Assembly (NCBI RefSeq): GCF_900499075.1
Contig: NZ_UIHC01000013.1
Coordinates: 1 to 64,000, forward strand
Source: Roseinatronobacter ekhonensis
GTDB taxonomy: Bacteria; Pseudomonadota; Alphaproteobacteria; Rhodobacterales; Rhodobacteraceae
Length of the DNA stretch: 64,000 bases
Direction: 5' to 3'
Shown: positions 53,934 through 62,481 of the stretch, piece by piece
How positions within the stretch are numbered: the stretch's first letter is position 1
How the letters are laid out: every line of letters starts with the position of its first letter
Program-made: the position numbers and the translations under genes
The notes under the pieces: model-generated
The model's database searches: none
What the model saw: the letters and a program-made list of their open reading frames with translations, nothing else
What the model was told of the DNA's origin: nothing

Positions 53934-54413
53934 TTGTCGCAAAACGGAACTGGTCTGTTGCATAGAATCCTGACTGTCTGCACTGGCAATATCTGCCGCT
54001 CCCCCGTCGCCGAGGCCGCATTGCGTGCGGCCCTTGACGGCACCACAAAACGTCCGGCCGAGGTGTCATCTGCCGGGCTTCATGCCTTGGTGGGGCACGG
54101 GATTGATGCCGACACCGCGGCAGCAGCCCGCACGCGGGAGATTCCCTTGCACGACCATGCGGCCCGGCAATTCGACACAGCGCTCGGTCAAAACTGCGAT
54201 GTCATACTTGTGATGGAAACACATCACCGTCAGGAGATCGCGCAGCGTTGGCCACAGTTTTTGGGGAAAACCTTTCTGCTTGGGCATTTTGACGCCGCAC
54301 GTCAGGTTCCAGACCCCTACCGTCAGGCAATGGGCATGCATGCGCAAGCTGTCGAGATCATCTTGCAATGTAGCGAATCATGGGCGATTCAGCTGCGACA
54401 GACAATCACCTGA
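53934..54413 (+). CDS. Low-molecular-weight protein-tyrosine phosphatase (Wzb type)
   Basis: A 159-residue LMW-PTP. The P-loop is VCTGNICRSP with nucleophile Cys16 and Arg22; DPYRQAMGMH near the C-terminus carries the general-acid Asp. The start is TTG 53934 with a weak upstream GAAG; no in-frame ATG lies before the P-loop. The BY-kinase gene follows 57 bp downstream, so this is the expected Wzb/EpsP-type phosphatase that dephosphorylates the tyrosine-rich tail of the kinase during polysaccharide export. Confidence 0.88.
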   Translation: MSQNGTGLLHRILTVCTGNICRSPVAEAALRAALDGTTKRPAEVSSAGLHALVGHGIDADTAAAARTREIPLHDHAARQFDTALGQNCDVILVMETHHRQEIAQRWPQFLGKTFLLGHFDAARQVPDPYRQAMGMHAQAVEIILQCSESWAIQLRQTIT

Positions 54414-54470
54414 TACAACAAGACGATTGGTCGAGACCACGCGGCCGCCGATAGCAAAAAGCGAAAAAGT

Positions 54471-56657
54471 ATGTCGAATAAAGTAACAGAGATCGAGGAA
54501 GAAGGCTCCGAGATCCAGCTATCGGATATCTTTGCGCAGCTTATGGCACGCAAGTGGATTATCGTTGCCACAACATTTGCGGGGTTGATGTTCGGGTTGT
54601 TTCAAGGCCAGCTTCCGCCGGACGAATACCGCGCGAGCGCGCTGGTCAATATAGAGAAACGCGGGCAAAGCATCGAATTGCCCGAAATCCTGATCGGCGG
54701 CGGTTTGCGCCCAGACACAACTCGGATCGCAGCCGAAGCGCATATTATCAATTCGCGGTTCATTCTGGACCCGGTTGCGCGCGACCTGAACCTCGATTGG
54801 CGACTAACCCCTCAGCGGTTTCCGGTAATCGGGCATGTCGCCGTGCGCCGTGCCGTGCCCAGCATCCCAAATTTCATAGCGCCCAGCTATACCCGCTACG
54901 GCGACGTCATTGAAATGGACCTGCTGGAAGTGGATGAGCCGCTGATCGGTCGGCGTGCGGTCGTAGAGGTCACTGGTCCCGAAACGTTCGAGATCCGGTT
55001 TGGCGACCGTGAGCCGATGGCCGGCCGCGTCGGTGAAATCGTCGAAGTAGTTCCGGGCTTCCGGTTCCGCATTTCTGAAATGGACGTTCCCGAGGGGCGG
55101 ATTTACTCTGTGCAGCGCGTGCCGATGCGGGTTGCAGCGGCGCGGCTGCGCTCGGGGCTCAGTGTTCGCGAACGCACACCGCCGCTCAATTCCGGCATCG
55201 TCGATTTCCGGTTCACCAGCACCGATCGCGACCTTGCACTGGAAGCCGTGAACGCCATCGTCGATTCCTATCGCGCGCAGACACTCGACCGCCGTTCGGC
55301 GGAAATTGACCAGAGCCTGGAGTTCATCGAGAGCCAGCTTGAAGACGTGCGTCTACAAAGCGCCGACGCGGCAGAGGCACTGAGTGAATTCCGGGGTCAA
55401 CGCGAAACCACCGAACTGACAACCAACTCGCAGGAATTGCTGAACCGGATTGTCGGGATCGAATCAGAGATCGAGGAATTGCGCTTTCGCGAGGAACAGC
55501 TCGCCCAGCGCCTGACCGAAAACCACCCTGACTATCGCGAATTGATCGACCGACGCACCCGGTTGGAAACCCGGCTGGAAGAAATGCGCGTCGAGGCCAC
55601 AAAGCTGCCGCCGCTAGAGCAGGAATTGCTGCGCCTGACACAGGCACAGGAACGGGCAATAGAGATCGAGCGCCAACTGTCTGCGCGCGCCGAGCAGTTG
55701 GGCGTGGTGCGCGCCAGCACAGTCAGCAACGTGCATATGCTGGAACCTGCAGAGGCGGCGTCGCATATCGGCCCGAACCGCACGCGCCCCTTGCAGCTTG
55801 GCGGGTTGGCCGGACTTGTCTTGGGAATTGGCTTTGTGCTTGGCCTGAACTTCATGCGTCGCGGCATTGATGACAGCCGCTCGATCGAAGAAATGGGACT
55901 GTCGCTGTTTGCCACGATCAACCGCGTGATCGGGTTGCGCACGGGCGGGCATTCCGACCCGAATTACGCGCTGGCCCGGACCATGCCAAGTGACATCGTG
56001 GTGGAATCGCTGCGCGGTTTGCGGACTGGTTTGCAGTTCTCGCTCGCCTCGGCAGAGCGCAAGAGCCTGATGATCACCTCCCCCGCGCCCTCGCTCGGGA
56101 AGTCTTTCGTGTCCTACAACCTCGCGCTCGTCTCGGCGCAAGCCGGTGGGCGCATTTTGCTGATCGACGCTGATATGCGCAAAGGCAAGCTGCGCCGTCA
56201 GTTCAAGCAATCAAAACGGGACAAGGGGTTGTCGGAACTGTTGTCACGCAGCGCAACGATCGAAGAGGTTCTGGTCACCGACCCTGACACCGGGCTCGAT
56301 TTCATCGGCTCCGGAAAATACCCGCCCAACCCGGCCGACTTGCTGACCTCTGCCGCTTTCGATCAATTGATGCGCGATGCGTCCGATGCCTATGACCTTG
56401 TCATCATTGATACCCCGCCAGTGCTGGCCGTGACCGACCCCGGCATAATAGGGCAGAAGGTGGGCATGTCGCTTCTGGTTCTCAAACACCTGGAGACAAC
56501 CCGCGCCGAGATACTCTCGACCGTCAAGATCCTGGATACCAGCGGCGTAAAGCTGTCCGGCGCGATCCTGAACCAGTTCGATGCAAAGGCAAGCCGCTAT
56601 GGCCATTACGGCCACAAATACGGTTATTACGGCGGCTATAAATACGGTTACGATTAA
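54471..56657 (+). CDS. Polysaccharide co-polymerase with BY-kinase domain (Wzc/ExoP type)
   Basis: A 728-residue inner-membrane protein that controls chain length and export. The N-terminal Wzz domain has a first helix near residues 27-45, a periplasmic coiled coil at about 285-425 and a second helix near 443-463. The cytoplasmic kinase has Walker A SPAPSLGKSFVSYNLA (~536-551), Walker A' ILLIDADMRKGKL (~561-573) and Walker B DLVIIDTPPV (~642-651). The last 20 residues hold eight tyrosines interspersed with Gly/His/Lys, the autophosphorylation cluster. It pairs with the upstream phosphatase. Confidence 0.93.
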   Translation: MSNKVTEIEEEGSEIQLSDIFAQLMARKWIIVATTFAGLMFGLFQGQLPPDEYRASALVNIEKRGQSIELPEILIGGGLRPDTTRIAAEAHIINSRFILDPVARDLNLDWRLTPQRFPVIGHVAVRRAVPSIPNFIAPSYTRYGDVIEMDLLEVDEPLIGRRAVVEVTGPETFEIRFGDREPMAGRVGEIVEVVPGFRFRISEMDVPEGRIYSVQRVPMRVAAARLRSGLSVRERTPPLNSGIVDFRFTSTDRDLALEAVNAIVDSYRAQTLDRRSAEIDQSLEFIESQLEDVRLQSADAAEALSEFRGQRETTELTTNSQELLNRIVGIESEIEELRFREEQLAQRLTENHPDYRELIDRRTRLETRLEEMRVEATKLPPLEQELLRLTQAQERAIEIERQLSARAEQLGVVRASTVSNVHMLEPAEAASHIGPNRTRPLQLGGLAGLVLGIGFVLGLNFMRRGIDDSRSIEEMGLSLFATINRVIGLRTGGHSDPNYALARTMPSDIVVESLRGLRTGLQFSLASAERKSLMITSPAPSLGKSFVSYNLALVSAQAGGRILLIDADMRKGKLRRQFKQSKRDKGLSELLSRSATIEEVLVTDPDTGLDFIGSGKYPPNPADLLTSAAFDQLMRDASDAYDLVIIDTPPVLAVTDPGIIGQKVGMSLLVLKHLETTRAEILSTVKILDTSGVKLSGAILNQFDAKASRYGHYGHKYGYYGGYKYGYD

Positions 56658-56676
56658 ACGTAGCCTGCGCGCGGTG

Positions 56677-57195
56677 TCAGCTTCCCGACAAGGCGCGCAG
56701 CCGCTCCAGACCATTGGTAAACCCCAGCATCGACAGCGGCACACTGACCGGTTCGTTGTTGCGTGACACCATCACGACCGCACCGTTCGTGCCGCGCCGC
56801 ATAGCCGCAATAACATCGGCGTCCAGCGGGATGAGTGCAATGCACCCGTCGGCAAGGCAGGTCTCGTAGTCGCCACGGACCACGATGGTGTCTTCCACAG
56901 CAATGCCCAGCCCTTCGGAGAGTTTCAGCCCGAAAGGTGCGATCAACACAGCCACGGGTTGGCCCCCATCGCTCAACCGGACCGAAAGTGCCAGAACACG
57001 CTGTCCGGTTTCCTGCTGGTTGATCTGCTGAACCATCTCGCAGGCCCGAGGGCCGTCCGGCAGGGTCTCGCAATTCACCGACCAGTCGCGAAACACTTCG
57101 CGCAGGCTGTCCGGCTCGGATTGCTGTGCAAAAGCTACGCTTCCCGCCAGACCAAGCCCCATGGAAAGCAATGTCGGTAGCAATTTGTGTCGCAT
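56677..57195 (-). CDS. Invasion-associated locus B (IalB) family protein
   Basis: A 172-residue exported protein. ATG 57195 (AAAGGA upstream) gives a signal peptide ending VAFAQQ. It is followed by FRDWSVNCETLPDGPRACEM and, with further Cys, GDYETCLADGCIALIPLD, which fits the IalB family. Many alphaproteobacteria have several copies; the molecular role is unclear. It converges on the Wzc-type gene. Confidence 0.85.
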   Translation of the reverse strand: MRHKLLPTLLSMGLGLAGSVAFAQQSEPDSLREVFRDWSVNCETLPDGPRACEMVQQINQQETGQRVLALSVRLSDGGQPVAVLIAPFGLKLSEGLGIAVEDTIVVRGDYETCLADGCIALIPLDADVIAAMRRGTNGAVVMVSRNNEPVSVPLSMLGFTNGLERLRALSGS

Positions 57196-57243
57196 CTCTG
57201 GTCCTTTCGTGTTCGGCCTTGCCGGGCACGGCAACTGTCGCAT

Positions 57244-57452
57244 GCCCAGACGCTTGCCAGAACCTATCAGCGCTGCCCCCGGACCGATACGCTTTTCCTA
57301 AATGACAATCGTTTTCTGGACAACCGGAACCGCTGCCGCTTTGGACCGATGTACTATGTGCGCAAACCCGGTTGTCCCGGGCAAATCACCCGCAATGGTC
57401 GTCATGTGGCGATCTTCCGGAGCGATCGCGGCGGCTTGCTCATCCATGGGGC
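57244..57452. other. Intergenic region upstream of the IalB gene
   Basis: A 209-bp gap with only a weak CCCGG/CCGGG hairpin near 57367-57380. It lies before the IalB start and after the deacetylase stop, both on the minus strand. No gene or clear promoter was recognised. Confidence 0.4.
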
Positions 57453-58382
57453 CTAGTCGGCCTGTCCGTGCGCAAAGAGATTACAATCAAAGCGCGGCAG
57501 CGCATGCGGCTGGCGTGCGATATCTGCGGCGTCTATGTCGCGCGGTTCGACATTGAACGAGAAATCTACCCCCTGGTCTTGCAACAGCGTGACCGTATGG
57601 TCATCGAAAGAGTGAAAACCGCCATATGGATGGCAATAGCTGCGCATGTCCTGCGGCCCAGCGGTTTGGTCAATCCAGCCCAGCGATCCTGCGATCTCGT
57701 CAGCCTGCTCTGCCGGGGCAAGCTTGCTCATCACCGGGTGAGACACCGTATGCGCGCCGATCAGCATACCGGCGCGGGCCATCTGTGCGAGCGCCGCCGC
57801 GGGCACATAGAAGCGATCAGGCTCGAATTCGGTGCCGAATTCCTGCGCCACGCGGTCGATCACATCACGCCTATGGCGCTCGTCGATGAAATAATTCAGC
57901 AACCGCTTGAATTCGGACACGCCGGGGCGGTTGACCTGTGCGGCATAGGTCGCGTCGCGAAACTCCGCACGTCGGGCATGGGGGATCATGTCTTCGGTGA
58001 CAAGCTCGCGCGCGCGGTGCCATAGCGCTTCGCCGTCGTGCGCGCCGCATAGCAGGTGTATCCGGTGCACATTCAGCAGCCCCTCTCCGGTATAGGGCCC
58101 GGTCGGAACGTAGAATATGCCCCACAGCCCGCGCGCCACCAGTTCGGGAAAGACATGCGTGTAGTGGCAGGACATCGCATCATCAAAGGTCAGCACCACC
58201 TTGCCGGGGTCGGCGGGCATCCGTCCAGACCGCACATAATCGTGCCATTCGGCACGGGTGACGAACCCGAAATCGCGCGCGAACATATCCAGTTGCTTGC
58301 GGAAATTGGTGATGTTCAGAAAGCGGAAATTCGGAAGGTCCGGGGCGAAATCACGCACATAATGATACATGATCGCCTTCAT
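57453..58382 (-). CDS. Polysaccharide deacetylase (NodB homology domain)
   Basis: A 309-residue carbohydrate esterase 4-type protein. VVLTFDDAMSCHYTHVFPEL is the NodB TFDD motif, and MLIGAHTVSHPVMSKL the metal-binding H-T-x-S-H motif. There is no signal peptide, so it may act in the cytoplasm or be anchored otherwise. It overlaps the upstream formyltransferase gene by 4 bp. Together they could remove an N-acetyl group and add N-formyl to an amino sugar, which is inference. Confidence 0.88.
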   Translation of the reverse strand: MKAIMYHYVRDFAPDLPNFRFLNITNFRKQLDMFARDFGFVTRAEWHDYVRSGRMPADPGKVVLTFDDAMSCHYTHVFPELVARGLWGIFYVPTGPYTGEGLLNVHRIHLLCGAHDGEALWHRARELVTEDMIPHARRAEFRDATYAAQVNRPGVSEFKRLLNYFIDERHRRDVIDRVAQEFGTEFEPDRFYVPAAALAQMARAGMLIGAHTVSHPVMSKLAPAEQADEIAGSLGWIDQTAGPQDMRSYCHPYGGFHSFDDHTVTLLQDQGVDFSFNVEPRDIDAADIARQPHALPRFDCNLFAHGQAD

Positions 58383-59206
58383 GCACCCTGCCCCTCGCCA
58401 AGCGCCGGGTTTTCGACAAGCACAGGCCAGTCGGTGCCAGGATCGTCCAACGCGCGCTCTATCAGGCCGGAGTCGAACTGGTCATAGAGCGCGCGGCACG
58501 CCTGCGCATCGAAATCCGCGTTGCGGTAAAGCCGCCCTTCAACCTGCACGGGGTCCGGTACCGTCACCCGGTCAAAGGCTGCAATCAAATCGGCATAGAC
58601 CTGTGTCATCTGCCGGATCAGGCGGTTGCCGATGCTATGCGGGCTATCGCCCAGCGCCAGTTCGGCGCGGATCTGGTGCAAAACCGGCCCTGTGTCGATC
58701 CCGGCATCAATCTGCATGAACGTCGCGCCCACCATATGTGGCTGCCCCTCGATCAGAGGCCAGATATTCGTGCCGCTGCCCCGATACCAGGGCGACAGCC
58801 CAAGATGCACATTCAGGAAGCGGCCATCGAAACGGTCCAGCAATGTCCCGCGCACCAAAGAGGCACCGTAGCAGACCAGCAAATCAGGTTCGGCTTCACG
58901 GATGCGCGAGACCACCATTTCAGTATTCACATCGCCTTTGGGCACGCGTAGCACCTGCTCGGCCTCGGGGAGGTGTTCCACGGTCTCTGCGAAAAAATCT
59001 TCTTCCGCGCGCTGACGGGCGGAGGCGTGGCGCACCTGCAGGCCGGATGCGTCAGGATCGCGCGAAAGTCGCGCCGCCAGCCCCTTCTCGGCCCCCTCGC
59101 ACACAGCCAAAACAACGTCGAAACGCCCGTCATGAGCCAGCTTGCGCGTGAAGTACCGATGACGCAATTCATCCCCGGTCAGGATCACAATCCGGCGGCG
59201 TGTCAT
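58379..59206 (-). CDS. Formyltransferase family protein
   Basis: A 275-residue folate-dependent formyltransferase-like protein. RFLNVHLGLSPWYRGSGTNIWPL carries the Asn-x-His and PxxRG motif, and GATFMQIDAGIDTGPVLHQ the catalytic-Asp region, as in Fmt and sugar N-formyltransferases. It lacks the Fmt C-terminal tRNA-binding OB fold. ATG 59206 begins TRRRIVILTGDELRHRYF, where the fold starts; an in-frame ATG 59293 lacks a ribosome site. It is probably a sugar or amino-sugar modifier given its neighbours. Confidence 0.82.
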   Translation of the reverse strand: MTRRRIVILTGDELRHRYFTRKLAHDGRFDVVLAVCEGAEKGLAARLSRDPDASGLQVRHASARQRAEEDFFAETVEHLPEAEQVLRVPKGDVNTEMVVSRIREAEPDLLVCYGASLVRGTLLDRFDGRFLNVHLGLSPWYRGSGTNIWPLIEGQPHMVGATFMQIDAGIDTGPVLHQIRAELALGDSPHSIGNRLIRQMTQVYADLIAAFDRVTVPDPVQVEGRLYRNADFDAQACRALYDQFDSGLIERALDDPGTDWPVLVENPALGEGQGA

Positions 59207-59384
59207 GAAATCCAGCGTCCTCTTGTTGCTGAACACCTGCGCAAGGCGATTTACCGTGGAAAATGCAGAACTGGTATGCCATTGATATGACATAAGTGAC
59301 TGGTGGGGAACAGGTGCCTTCGCGCTGTTTCGGATTATAGAAAAATGAGTTTATGCCGTCTGTTGTGGCGAAAGGTAGTCCTTC

Positions 59385-60716
59385 ATGTCGTGGTATAGCA
59401 AGCTTGCGTGGAAAGAAGGGTTGCTGTTGCAACCGCACCACCTGCAGCAACAGGACCGCTATCTTGAGAAACTGATCGAGACCCGCAGCCGCCACATCAC
59501 GCCCTATCCTTGGGGGTTTGCGACGCTCGAAATCGATACCGACCTGTCAGAGCGCAACCTGTTCGGGCTGCGCCGCGCGACGGGAATCATGCCGGATGGG
59601 CTGCCCTTCGATTGCGCCTTGTCGGAATTGCCGACGCCGATCACCGTGCCAGAAAATGCCGAAGGCAAACTGGTCTGGCTGACGCTGCCAAATGCCGAGG
59701 CCAACAAGCGCGAAATCGGACTTGATGACGAGGATAGTCGCGCCACCCGCTACCGGCTGGACCGCGAATGCGTCTCGGACAGCGCGGCGAGCATGCGGCT
59801 GGAGCAAGATGTGGACATCGCGCATCCCCGCCTTGGGCTGGATGTGCGTGAAACGCCGAAACGGGGCTTCACCTGTATGGCGATCGCCCGGATTGTCGAG
59901 GTGCGCGACAAGACCATCCTGCTTGATCCCGGCTTTGCGCCGCCGGTGCTTGTTTACGGGGCGCACCCTGTCGTGTCCGGTTGGCTGGACCGGGTGATAG
60001 GCTGGGTCGAAACCCGGCTTGCAACGCTGGCACGCTACGCCGCCGACCCCGGCTCGGGCGGTGGATTGCAGGCGCAGGATTATTCCATGCTGCTGCTTCT
60101 GAACCGTGAAATCGGGCATTTGCGGCATCTGCGCGGGTCGCGCTATGTCCACCCCGAACGGCTATATCTGGCCTTGCTGCAACTTGCCGGCGAATTGTGG
60201 ACATTCGACCCCTCGCGCCTGTGTCCGGAATACCCGGCCTATGACCATGACGCGCTCGAACCCAGCTTCTCGCCGGTGCTTCGCGATATCCAACGGCTTT
60301 TGAGCCGTGATATCAGCCGTGCCGTGCGTCTGGACCTGCAACAGCCAGTTCTGAATTCCTATATCGCGACCGTGACCGACCGTGCGTTGTTCCGCGATGC
60401 GGCCTTTGTGATCGAAGTATCGGCCGACCGCCCGCTCGGACAAATTCAAAGCCAGTTCCCAAGCTTGTGCAAAGTCGGCCCGAACACCCGCATGAAGCAG
60501 ATCGTCGAGAGCAATCTGCCCGGTTTGGAACTGGTGCACATGCCGACGCCGCCCAGCCAGATCAGGGCCGTCACCAGCCACGTCTATTTCAAGATCGACA
60601 AACGCTCGGACCTGTGGCGCGAATTTTCCACGGCACCGGCAATCGGGTTGCATTTTGCCGGTGACTGGCCCGAACTGACGTTGGAAATCTGGGCCATCAT
60701 GGAGACCGCGGCATGA
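59385..60716 (+). CDS. tssK: T6SS baseplate-membrane complex linker TssK
   Basis: A 443-residue TssK (ImpJ/VasE). The start WYSKLAWKEGLLLQPHHLQQQDRYLEKLI is diagnostic, and SQFPSLCKVGPNTRMKQIVESNLPGLEL then HMPTPPSQI follow. It links the TssEFG wedge to the TssLM membrane complex. First gene of the plus-strand T6SS unit; overlaps tssL by 4 bp. Confidence 0.96.
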   Translation: MSWYSKLAWKEGLLLQPHHLQQQDRYLEKLIETRSRHITPYPWGFATLEIDTDLSERNLFGLRRATGIMPDGLPFDCALSELPTPITVPENAEGKLVWLTLPNAEANKREIGLDDEDSRATRYRLDRECVSDSAASMRLEQDVDIAHPRLGLDVRETPKRGFTCMAIARIVEVRDKTILLDPGFAPPVLVYGAHPVVSGWLDRVIGWVETRLATLARYAADPGSGGGLQAQDYSMLLLLNREIGHLRHLRGSRYVHPERLYLALLQLAGELWTFDPSRLCPEYPAYDHDALEPSFSPVLRDIQRLLSRDISRAVRLDLQQPVLNSYIATVTDRALFRDAAFVIEVSADRPLGQIQSQFPSLCKVGPNTRMKQIVESNLPGLELVHMPTPPSQIRAVTSHVYFKIDKRSDLWREFSTAPAIGLHFAGDWPELTLEIWAIMETAA

Positions 60717-62467
60717 GCGACGACACGCCGGGCAATCCGCCGGGGGGCAAGCGCCCGGGACCGCAACGCACCGTGATCGCGCCATTGCCGGGGCGCGGCA
60801 AGGCGGCACCTTCGGCGTCGCCGCCCCCGCAGCGCAATGCGTGGGAAAATGATGGCGGCGCACGCAATGCGTGGGACGGGCCGTCGAACGCAGGGGGCTC
60901 GGGTTTTGGGGCGCCCTCTGCAACACCCGGTGCCCGCCCGCTGCCCGGTGCACCGGCACCTTCCGCACCTGCCCCACCCCCGCAGGCCGCGCCATGGACA
61001 GGCGGCGGTTCCAGCGGTGGTCCGGGTGGCTGGCCGGGTGCGCCGGGCCCAGCTTCGGACCCGTGGAACTCCGGCGACAAAACCGGCAGCCCGACGCCAT
61101 CGCAACAATCGTCCCAAGGACAGCACGCGTGGATCGGCAGTTCAAAGGACGCAAGGTTCTTTCCCGACCTCGACCGCCCGGAGCAGCAGGCCCAGACGCC
61201 GCAGGCCGCACGGATTTCGCTTGATCAGGCATTGGCGGGCGACAGCACAGGCTACAGTTCCGGCAGCAACCCCCTGACCTCTGCCGCCGCGGGTTTGCTG
61301 ATCCTTCTGGGTCGGCTGCGCAGCCAGGTGGTCGAGATGAACGCCATCCCGCTGATGACCCATGTCGCGCAGGTGCTCGACGGGTTCGAGCGGCGCGCGG
61401 TTGATGCCGGGGCAGACCCGCAAGACGCCCTTGTCGCGAAATATGTGCTGTGCGGGACCGCCGACGATATCGTGCAGAACCTGCCCGGCACAGACCGCGA
61501 AGTCTGGATCCAGTATTCCATGGAAGCGCGGTTCTTCGAACGCCGCACCTCTGGGGTCGGGATTTTCGAGGAAATCGACAAGGCCCTGATGGACGCCCAG
61601 CGAAAATATCAGCTGCTGGAGCTGATGCTGACCGCGCTCTACCAAGGGTTCCAAGGCAAGTTTCGCGGTGCGTCCGGCGGCGATGTGGACCTGCAACAAA
61701 AGCGGCGCCAGATATATGAAACCCTGCGCCATGTCCGTGCGCGCCCCGACGATGATATTTCGCCGCAATGGCAAGGTGTGCAGGCGCGTCCGCTCTACAA
61801 ACGGCGTCAGGTGCCGCTTTGGGTGCTCGCAAGCCTTGTGCTGGCACTGCTGAGTGGTGGCTATATCGGGATGCGGATGTATCTGGCAGATGTATCGGGC
61901 AGCCTGAGCGCGCAGATGCGCGGCCTTCACCCGCGCGAGAAGCTGGCGCTGCTGCATGTCAGCATTCTGCCCGACATGCCGCCCGAACCGGAACCCTACG
62001 TTCCGCCTGTCTTTGACACGCCGGGGCAACTGGACCGTATCCGCGCGACACTGTCGTCCGATATCGAGGCTGGGAACCTGAGCGCCGAGACGCGCGGCAA
62101 TTTCATTGCCGTGACCGCCAACAACCTTGTGCTGTTCGAGTCCGGCAGCGCGGACGCGCGCGCCGAGTTCCAGCCGATCGCACAGCGACTTGCTTTCATG
62201 CTCGAATCTGAACCGGGTGCGGTGCAGATCGTGGGGCATACAGATTCGGTCCCGCTGTCAGGCCGCGGGCGGTTCAAGAACAATCAGGAACTGTCGGTCG
62301 CCCGCGCGCAATCGGTAGCGGATATGATCGTGCCCGCGCTGTCCAGCCCGGACCGCGTGACAGTCGTCGGACGCGGCGAGGATGACCCCATCGCCGACAA
62401 TGCAAGCGCCGAAGGGCGCGCGGAAAACCGGCGGGTCGAGATCCTGATCCAGCGCGAAGACACCTGA
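60713..62467 (+). CDS. tssL: T6SS membrane protein TssL with OmpA-like peptidoglycan-binding domain
   Basis: A 584-residue specialised TssL. Residues 1 to ~170 are Pro/Gly/Ala-rich and probably disordered. The DotU/ImpK cytoplasmic domain covers about 175-330, including YVLCGTADDIVQNLPG and FFERRTSGVGIFEEIDKALM. One helix follows near 366-386. An OmpA-like domain covers ~470-584 with VLFESGSADA, VGHTDSVPL and, at the end, GRAENRRVEIL. The peptidoglycan-binding domain anchors the system in the cell wall. Confidence 0.95.
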   Translation: MSDDTPGNPPGGKRPGPQRTVIAPLPGRGKAAPSASPPPQRNAWENDGGARNAWDGPSNAGGSGFGAPSATPGARPLPGAPAPSAPAPPPQAAPWTGGGSSGGPGGWPGAPGPASDPWNSGDKTGSPTPSQQSSQGQHAWIGSSKDARFFPDLDRPEQQAQTPQAARISLDQALAGDSTGYSSGSNPLTSAAAGLLILLGRLRSQVVEMNAIPLMTHVAQVLDGFERRAVDAGADPQDALVAKYVLCGTADDIVQNLPGTDREVWIQYSMEARFFERRTSGVGIFEEIDKALMDAQRKYQLLELMLTALYQGFQGKFRGASGGDVDLQQKRRQIYETLRHVRARPDDDISPQWQGVQARPLYKRRQVPLWVLASLVLALLSGGYIGMRMYLADVSGSLSAQMRGLHPREKLALLHVSILPDMPPEPEPYVPPVFDTPGQLDRIRATLSSDIEAGNLSAETRGNFIAVTANNLVLFESGSADARAEFQPIAQRLAFMLESEPGAVQIVGHTDSVPLSGRGRFKNNQELSVARAQSVADMIVPALSSPDRVTVVGRGEDDPIADNASAEGRAENRRVEILIQREDT

Positions 62468-62481
62468 CAGGAAACCATGAA

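Noticed and set aside
53620-54069. 149-codon minus-strand frame in the tssB upstream region
   Set aside because: It overlaps the phosphatase gene antisense through its P-loop and has no family features. I considered a TssA remnant but saw nothing to support it.
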